A stretch of DNA of 11,622 nt from Arachidicoccus sp050436765 (GTDB lineage Bacteria > Bacteroidota > Bacteroidia > Chitinophagales > Chitinophagaceae), in the NCBI RefSeq assembly GCF_050436765.1, contig NZ_JBNQGD010000273.1, positions 1 through 11,622 of the forward strand. Direction: 5' to 3'. Within the stretch, counting starts at the first letter, position 1. The number at the start of each line of letters is the position of its first letter. The notes under the pieces were generated by a model that was not told the DNA's origin, made no database searches, and was given only the letters and a program-made list of their open reading frames with translations. This document shows positions 7,032 through 11,622 of the stretch, in pieces. The translations under genes were made by a program, and so were the position numbers.

Positions 7032-10000
7032 TTAAAAATTAACCTCAAGGCCGAATGTAAATTTGCTTGGTATAGGGTAGCCATTGCCATCATACTCTCC
7101 ATAGGCATTTACGTTCTCCGCATCAGGCAAGTCTTTAGATTTTTGCCATCTTGCAGGGTTATCTACAACTGCAAATAACCGGAATTTAGTTAGATCCCAT
7201 TTCTTTAAAATAGTAGCAGGAATGTTATAAGATAAACTCAGGCTTTTTAGCCTTAAATAATCTCCACTAGTAAGGAAAAAAGTTTGATCACTACGGTAAT
7301 AATACCTATAGGTGCCTAAATCCAGTTTGGCATACTGGGCTACATCACCTGGCTTCCTCCATATATTTATATTCTCAAAGGCGGGTAAGGCATATTGTGC
7401 CAGTCCACCAACAGCTCCCGTTCCAAGACCTGCAAAGGTGTTGAACAAGTCTGCCTTATATAAATCCAGTACGTCGCGGCCGAAGATGAAGGTGAAAAAT
7501 AATCCAACGGTGAAATTTTTCCAGGTGAGGTTATTAGTCCAACCTCCGGTAAATCGAGGGTTTGGGTCTCCAATGGGGAGTTTGTCAGGGTTAATGCCGT
7601 CATTAAACGGGTCTATCTGATAATCACCATCCAGATCTGCTAAATAGAACTCCCCTGCTAAAAAAGGTCCCGTACCTACGGAAAGCTTGGCGCCATTCAA
7701 TGGATTAATGGGTACATCCGCATCTGTTGAGAATACACCAAGTGTCTTATACAAATAGAAGGCATTGACAGGGCTGCCCACTGACAAAATATGAGATTTA
7801 TTGAAGCGATCATAGGCCATTACTAAATCTCTACCTCCGTTAGGTAAATTCATTATGGCACTTTTGCTATAAGATAAATTTATTCGTGAATACCATTGTA
7901 TGGGAGAATTACTAGATAGTGGATTTGCTGAAAGCGTAAAATCCACTCCATAATTACGTACGCCGATTGCATTGGTTAAGGCGGTCTGGTATCCTGAGTT
8001 GACGGGTAAGTTGATAGAAAATAGCTGTCTCTTATTTTCTTTGTTAAAGACATCTATTGATCCGCTATATTTTCCATGTCCTGTTTCAATATCCAAGCCC
8101 AAGTTCCATTGGGTTGATCTTTCCCAACTTAGATTAGGCTGGGCGGCGCCGTTTGCAAAATTGGGAGTTATGGAAGTGATTCCATTATAACTTGTAGCAG
8201 ATGCGTTGCCTTCATAGCCGGCAGCATTTATATTATATAGGTTATATTGAAGATAATTGGAACTGGGTAAGCTACCAGTGGTACCTACACTTGCCCGCAA
8301 CTTAAGCAAAGTTATAGTAGGTAAATTGTTTTTTATAAAGCCTTCCTCAGATAATAACCATCCGACAGAGATTGAGGGGAACGTCCCCCACTTGTTATTG
8401 GATCCAAAACGAGAAGATCCATCCGCGCGAATGGACGCAGCCAATAAATATTTTCCACTAAAATCATAAGATAATCTTGAGTAATAAGACAGTATCCCAT
8501 AAGATTGATAATCAGATGATGTAGATATTTTATCTTGATTATAACCGTTAACAACCTGTATCGCATCGGAAACTCCGCCATAACCGTAAGCAGAAATAGG
8601 TTGCCACAAGTCGTATTGGATATCCTGACCTGCGATTAAATTGATGTTGTGTTTGCCGAAAGAGTTTGTATAGGTTAAGTAGTTAGAAGTAGAAATATTT
8701 GACTCGTTGTCGGCGTAGGCGCTTGAAGAACTACCATTACCGTTATTTAGCTCATTGGTTCTGCTCCAGTCTCTTCTTGATGTATTGTAAAGATAGGCAG
8801 AAAGTGAAGTGAGTTTAAAATGATCACTGAAGTTTACACCGATATTCATATTGAAAGTAAACTGTGTATTAGAGTTCTTGTCGAGTGCATTATTGTAAGC
8901 GCCCAGTATATAATCTTTCTTGTCCTGGCTTAAATTAAAAAGAGAAGAAGGCATAGATCCGGCTGCCAAACTGATCGGTTGACCGGTCGAGCCATTGCCT
9001 CTGCTACGATCCATTCTTGAAAATACGATTAGTGGGTTCAGGCTTACTTTTCCTTTGAGTGCATGCGACATTAAATTTAAGCGCATGGTATAACGCTTAA
9101 AGCCCGTTGCTTTGATAATGCCGTCTTCGTCATAGTAGTTAGCACTAAAGCGATAGGTGCTATTTTCTCCACCGCCAGTCATACCTAAATCTACATTATT
9201 GATAATGCCTGTTTGATAGAACATGGACTGATAATCAGTATTGGCGTTAAATGCAGGATTCAAGCTGTCCGTTAGCATATACGGCAGTTGTTGTTTTTGA
9301 TTATAGGTTAGCTGCGCTGAAAGAAGTTGCATTTTTAATCGTCGTTCTGTTGTTCCCAGATCAACATTTCTCAGTTCGGGTTTTTGTGTAATCCCAATAT
9401 AACCGTCCACATTTACTCTAGGTTTTCCAGATTGGCCTTTTTTAGTAGTAATTAAAATTACGCCATTGGCTGCCCGAGAGCCATAAATGGCCGCAGCTGA
9501 AGCGTCTTTTAATACATCAATAGATTCTATATCATTCGGATTTACGCCCCCCAAATAGTTAGTTCCGGTTCCTACATCTCCGGAAGAATAACTCTCAGTG
9601 GGTTGTGGCACCCCATCAATTACATATAGAGGGGAACTAATAACATTAAACTGATCATAAGTGGTGCTGATCTTTGAATTCCCCCTTACAGAAACCGTGG
9701 GAGCAACGCCAGGTTCTCCTGAGTAATTTTGTACATTAACACCGGATAACCGCCCTTGCAAAAGCTGGTCGAAGCTGGCCGCAGGCAAATCTTGAATTTC
9801 TTTTCCTGATATACTGGAGATGGCTGCCGTATTTTTTTTCCTCGTTACATTTTGGTATCCAATTACAATGACAGCATCAGATGAGTCCTTTTCATCCCGC
9901 TGCATCACAATAGTTAGATTATCACTGTTTTTTTGGCTGTTAATAACGGCATCTACATATCCAACGTAACTAATGATGATGTCTGCCTTAGGGTCGATTA

Positions 10001-10253
10001 AATGTAGTTGAAAATGACCCTTATCGTCTGTGGTAGTTCCATTTTTTTGATTTCCTTTTTCTTTTACAGAAGCTTTTTCTAAAGGTTGCTGTTGCTCGTT
10101 TAATACTTGTCCGGTTATTTCCTTTCCCTGTGTAGATTTTTGGGCAAAAAGAGGGCTTGAAAATAATATTACACAAGCTATTACAAGCGTCTTTTTGACA
10201 AATAATGGATAAGTCGTTTTTATTTTCTCGACTTTTGGCATTAGTTCTTTCAT
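7032..10253 (-). CDS. SusC/RagA-family TonB-dependent outer-membrane transporter
   Basis: The 1073-aa protein has a signal peptide in its first 38 residues (VIACVILFSSPLFAQ). Next comes a CarboxypepD_reg-like beta-sandwich at about 45-118 (EITGQVLNEQQQPLEKASV to IIISYVGYVDA). The SusC junction DAVIVIGYQNVTRKKNTAAI follows at about 126-145. The TonB plug at about 140-273 contains SPLYVIDGVP and DIESIDVLKDASAAAIYGSR, both typical of the family. The remainder is a long beta-barrel ending in Phe (FTFGLEVNF), as expected for an outer-membrane protein. No STN domain precedes the plug, so signalling through an ECF anti-sigma factor is unlikely. An alternative ATG 12 nt downstream (MPKVEK) would also keep the signal peptide. 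It is the first gene of the minus-strand operon and would import oligosaccharides with TonB energy. Length and organisation are normal. Confidence 0.97.
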   Translation of the reverse strand: MKELMPKVEKIKTTYPLFVKKTLVIACVILFSSPLFAQKSTQGKEITGQVLNEQQQPLEKASVKEKGNQKNGTTTDDKGHFQLHLIDPKADIIISYVGYVDAVINSQKNSDNLTIVMQRDEKDSSDAVIVIGYQNVTRKKNTAAISSISGKEIQDLPAASFDQLLQGRLSGVNVQNYSGEPGVAPTVSVRGNSKISTTYDQFNVISSPLYVIDGVPQPTESYSSGDVGTGTNYLGGVNPNDIESIDVLKDASAAAIYGSRAANGVILITTKKGQSGKPRVNVDGYIGITQKPELRNVDLGTTERRLKMQLLSAQLTYNQKQQLPYMLTDSLNPAFNANTDYQSMFYQTGIINNVDLGMTGGGENSTYRFSANYYDEDGIIKATGFKRYTMRLNLMSHALKGKVSLNPLIVFSRMDRSRGNGSTGQPISLAAGSMPSSLFNLSQDKKDYILGAYNNALDKNSNTQFTFNMNIGVNFSDHFKLTSLSAYLYNTSRRDWSRTNELNNGNGSSSSAYADNESNISTSNYLTYTNSFGKHNINLIAGQDIQYDLWQPISAYGYGGVSDAIQVVNGYNQDKISTSSDYQSYGILSYYSRLSYDFSGKYLLAASIRADGSSRFGSNNKWGTFPSISVGWLLSEEGFIKNNLPTITLLKLRASVGTTGSLPSSNYLQYNLYNINAAGYEGNASATSYNGITSITPNFANGAAQPNLSWERSTQWNLGLDIETGHGKYSGSIDVFNKENKRQLFSINLPVNSGYQTALTNAIGVRNYGVDFTLSANPLSSNSPIQWYSRINLSYSKSAIMNLPNGGRDLVMAYDRFNKSHILSVGSPVNAFYLYKTLGVFSTDADVPINPLNGAKLSVGTGPFLAGEFYLADLDGDYQIDPFNDGINPDKLPIGDPNPRFTGGWTNNLTWKNFTVGLFFTFIFGRDVLDLYKADLFNTFAGLGTGAVGGLAQYALPAFENINIWRKPGDVAQYAKLDLGTYRYYYRSDQTFFLTSGDYLRLKSLSLSYNIPATILKKWDLTKFRLFAVVDNPARWQKSKDLPDAENVNAYGEYDGNGYPIPSKFTFGLEVNF

Positions 10254-10255
10254 AT

Positions 10256-10280
10256 GCTTTTACAATTAAGCTTGTAAAGC
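10256..10280 (-). promoter_or_regulatory. Hairpin or palindrome directly upstream of the susC start codon
   Basis: TTTACAA at 10259-10265 faces TTGTAAA at 10272-10278 with a 6-nt spacer, a perfect 7-bp inverted repeat. It extends to an outer GC pair (10256-10257 with 10279-10280) across a one-base bulge. In the susC mRNA this hairpin would end 2 nt before the ATG (10253), over the region where the ribosome loads. It could modulate initiation or be a protein operator. An AT-rich repeat of this size may also arise by chance in a region of this length. Confidence 0.3.
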
Positions 10281-10346
10281 TATGGTCGTTGTGAAAAGAT
10301 TAGTTGCCGGAATTTAACTTTTTATTATCCGTTTTTGCTTTCTTCT

Positions 10347-10355
10347 TTTGGTTAA
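10347..10355. promoter_or_regulatory. TTTGGTTAA motif shared with the AraC upstream region
   Basis: TTTGGTTAA at 10347-10355 is identical to 3571-3579, the second half-site of the phased repeat upstream of the AraC-type gene. It lies in the divergent region between susC and the hydrolase gene, about 95 bp from the susC ATG, where an activator of both genes could bind. There is no second GGTTAA 21 bp away on either side. It is a candidate half-site only. Confidence 0.25.
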
Positions 10356-10407
10356 TATTCTATGCTTATTTAGCAAAATAGGAGAATGTGGTTTTTAATA
10401 ATTAAAA

Positions 10408-10415
10408 TATTTTTG
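10408..10415 (+). promoter_or_regulatory. Candidate -7 promoter element (TAnnTTTG) for the divergent hydrolase gene
   Basis: TATTTTTG at 10408-10415 matches the Bacteroidota housekeeping -7 consensus TAnnTTTG exactly and points toward the gene at 10517, which would give a 5' leader of roughly 95 nt. A good -33 TTTG/TTG element at the usual 17-20 bp spacing is not present (the area reads ATGTGGTTTT), so it would be a weak or activator-dependent promoter. The surrounding 10254-10516 is otherwise AT-rich with no gene. Confidence 0.35.
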
Positions 10416-10516
10416 GCCTCATTCATTATAAGATTCTGTGAGAGCTGGATTGATTTTTTTAGGTCAAAATAGACATAATTTCATGAAGGGCGGGTATGAA
10501 TAGGTAAATTTTTTAA

Positions 10517-11622
10517 ATGAAATTTTTTATGGTGAAAAATATAAAACTTTCCTACGGTATAGCACTTTTATTCACCTTGCTAATAAACAATATCACTATT
10601 CATGCGCAAAATAAGTTCCATCTCTCTTTAAACGAAGCAAAGTTTAAAATAGGAGATGATCCAGTTTGGAAGAATGCTTCTTATGATGACAGCAATTGGG
10701 AAAATCAAAAATTGGGCGAAATATGGGAACAACAAGGACACGCCGGTTATGATGGCTATGCTTGGTATCGAATTCACATAATCATTCCATCTTCTTTAAA
10801 AAATAAAGCTTATTGGAAGGACAGTCTGCGCATCAGTCTGGCAAATGTTGATGACGTAGATCAAACCTTTCTAAACGGTGTTGAAATTGGACATACAGGT
10901 AAGTTCCCCTATAAAAAGAACGGTTATGAAAGCCAGTGGGCTGCAGGAAGAAAATACACTGTTCCTCTACAGAATAAACTTATTAAATGGGATAAAGACA
11001 ATGTGATAGCTGTGCGTGTTTATGATGGTGGTGGAGAAGGTGGAATATTTATGGGTAAACCTTTTATAGATGTTCTAGAACGGATTAACGGATTGAAAAT
11101 GACAATGAATAACGATGATATTCGTTACGAATCAGCAAAGAAAGCTAAAGCCACTTTGCATTTGAAAAACCATTTTAATACAACAATTAGTGGGCAGTTT
11201 ACCTATGCCATTTATGATGCGGAAATTGGACGGGATATTATTTCTCATTCCAATAAATTGGAATTAAATCCTTTGGAGAAAAAAACGATTACATTAAATG
11301 TTCCGCAAAAGCAGGGGATAATTATCAAGACTGATTTTACGGAGAACGGTTCCGGTTTACACCTAGACGAGAATAAGCCTTTTCCTTATATATTGACACG
11401 GGAAACGTCTCCTAGGCCGAGAATAAATGGCGCAAGTATCTTTGGTGTAAGACCGGGTCATCCAATTTTATATAAGATACCGGCAACAGGCGAAACTCCT
11501 TTGACATACGCAATAGAAGACCTGCCCAAAGGCTTAAATGTAAATGCTTCTAATGGAGTCATCTCTGGTGTTTTGTCCGATACTGGTACGTATCAACTAC
11601 ACTTAGTTGTTGAAAATAAACT
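10517..11622 (+). CDS. N-terminal part of a secreted glycoside hydrolase-like protein (jelly-roll, NEW1 and He_PIG domains; 3' end outside window)
   Basis: An ATG at 10517 opens a frame that stays open for 368 codons to the right edge; a second in-frame ATG at 10529 (MVKNIKLSYG) is an equally possible start. Residues 1-31 form a signal peptide ending TIHAQ. Residues about 33-190 resemble the jelly-roll sugar-binding fold found in GH2, beta-galactosidase and sialate O-acetylesterase-type proteins, with SYDDSNWENQKLGEIWEQQG, YDGYAWYRIHIIIP and DVDQTFLNGVEIGHTGKFPY. Residues from about 301 (PRINGASIFGVRPGHPILYK) match the He_PIG-associated NEW1 segment of bacterial glycohydrolases. Residues about 327-368, with LPKGLNVNASNGVISGVL, match a putative-Ig He_PIG repeat. 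In Bacteroidota this order usually leads into a GH27-like alpha-galactosidase domain, but no catalytic residues are visible here, so the enzyme class is inference. It is divergent from susC and probably belongs to the same utilization locus. Confidence 0.85.
   Translation, partial: MKFFMVKNIKLSYGIALLFTLLINNITIHAQNKFHLSLNEAKFKIGDDPVWKNASYDDSNWENQKLGEIWEQQGHAGYDGYAWYRIHIIIPSSLKNKAYWKDSLRISLANVDDVDQTFLNGVEIGHTGKFPYKKNGYESQWAAGRKYTVPLQNKLIKWDKDNVIAVRVYDGGGEGGIFMGKPFIDVLERINGLKMTMNNDDIRYESAKKAKATLHLKNHFNTTISGQFTYAIYDAEIGRDIISHSNKLELNPLEKKTITLNVPQKQGIIIKTDFTENGSGLHLDENKPFPYILTRETSPRPRINGASIFGVRPGHPILYKIPATGETPLTYAIEDLPKGLNVNASNGVISGVLSDTGTYQLHLVVENK

Noticed and set aside
6980..7108. N-terminal extension of the susD frame to 7108
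   Set aside because: It overlaps the 3' end of susC and hides the lipoprotein signal. The ATG at 6979 gives a proper lipobox and a normal SusD length.
7312..8581. Open frames on both strands inside susC (for example plus-strand 7312-7620 and 8257-8469)
   Set aside because: They lie wholly within a well-supported SusC coding sequence, lack recognisable domains or signals, and look like by-products of its codon use.
10374..10472. Two copies of CAAAATAG (10374-10381 and 10465-10472) as minus-strand promoter elements for susC
   Set aside because: On the minus strand they read CTATTTTG, one base short of TAnnTTTG, and no convincing upstream TTG is correctly spaced. The sequence is too simple to call.

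Overview
The window looks like a low-GC Bacteroidota chromosome, most likely from the Chitinophagaceae or a nearby Sphingobacteriia-type lineage. The evidence is a complete SusC/SusD pair, three Sec/lipobox lipoproteins that follow the SusC gene, AT-rich intergenic DNA without obvious Shine-Dalgarno sites, and a match to the Bacteroidota promoter element TAnnTTTG. The genus cannot be fixed from this sequence alone.

Layout. (i) 1-2479, plus strand: the last 56 codons of a gene whose tail resembles DUF885 proteins, then a complete secreted S9-family serine peptidase of 752 aa. (ii) 2574-3467, minus strand: an AraC-family regulator that converges with the peptidase. (iii) 3632-10253, minus strand: a probable operon read in the order susC-like (TonB-dependent outer-membrane porin), susD-like (surface glycan-binding lipoprotein), a fasciclin (FAS1) lipoprotein whose frame is broken at a homopolymer, and a lipoprotein resembling DUF5007. 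Internal gaps are 52, 17 and 41 nt. (iv) 10254-10516: a 263-bp divergent regulatory region. (v) 10517 to the right edge, plus strand: the first 368 codons of a secreted multi-domain protein with a jelly-roll sugar-binding-type domain followed by a He_PIG-associated (NEW1) segment and a putative-Ig (He_PIG) segment. In this phylum that arrangement normally precedes a glycoside hydrolase catalytic domain, often GH27-type alpha-galactosidase, but the catalytic part lies outside the window.

Taken together, regions ii-v look like one polysaccharide utilization locus. The divergent enzyme would cut a glycan, SusD and possibly the two accessory lipoproteins would hold it at the surface, and SusC would import the oligosaccharide with TonB energy. 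The SusC protein has no N-terminal STN signalling domain and no ECF sigma/anti-sigma pair is visible. The linked AraC-type protein is therefore the best candidate regulator, though nothing here proves it. The peptidases in region i may be an unrelated unit.

The points most worth checking are the FAS1 frame break at an A6 run (A7 would restore one 232-aa protein), a dyad plus a 21-bp-phased GGTTAAA direct repeat upstream of the AraC gene with a related 9-mer in the susC/hydrolase divergent region, and the apparent loss of the DPP-IV double-Glu motif in the S9 peptidase. I saw no tRNA, rRNA, CRISPR array, insertion sequence or integration site, and no wholly new system is evident.
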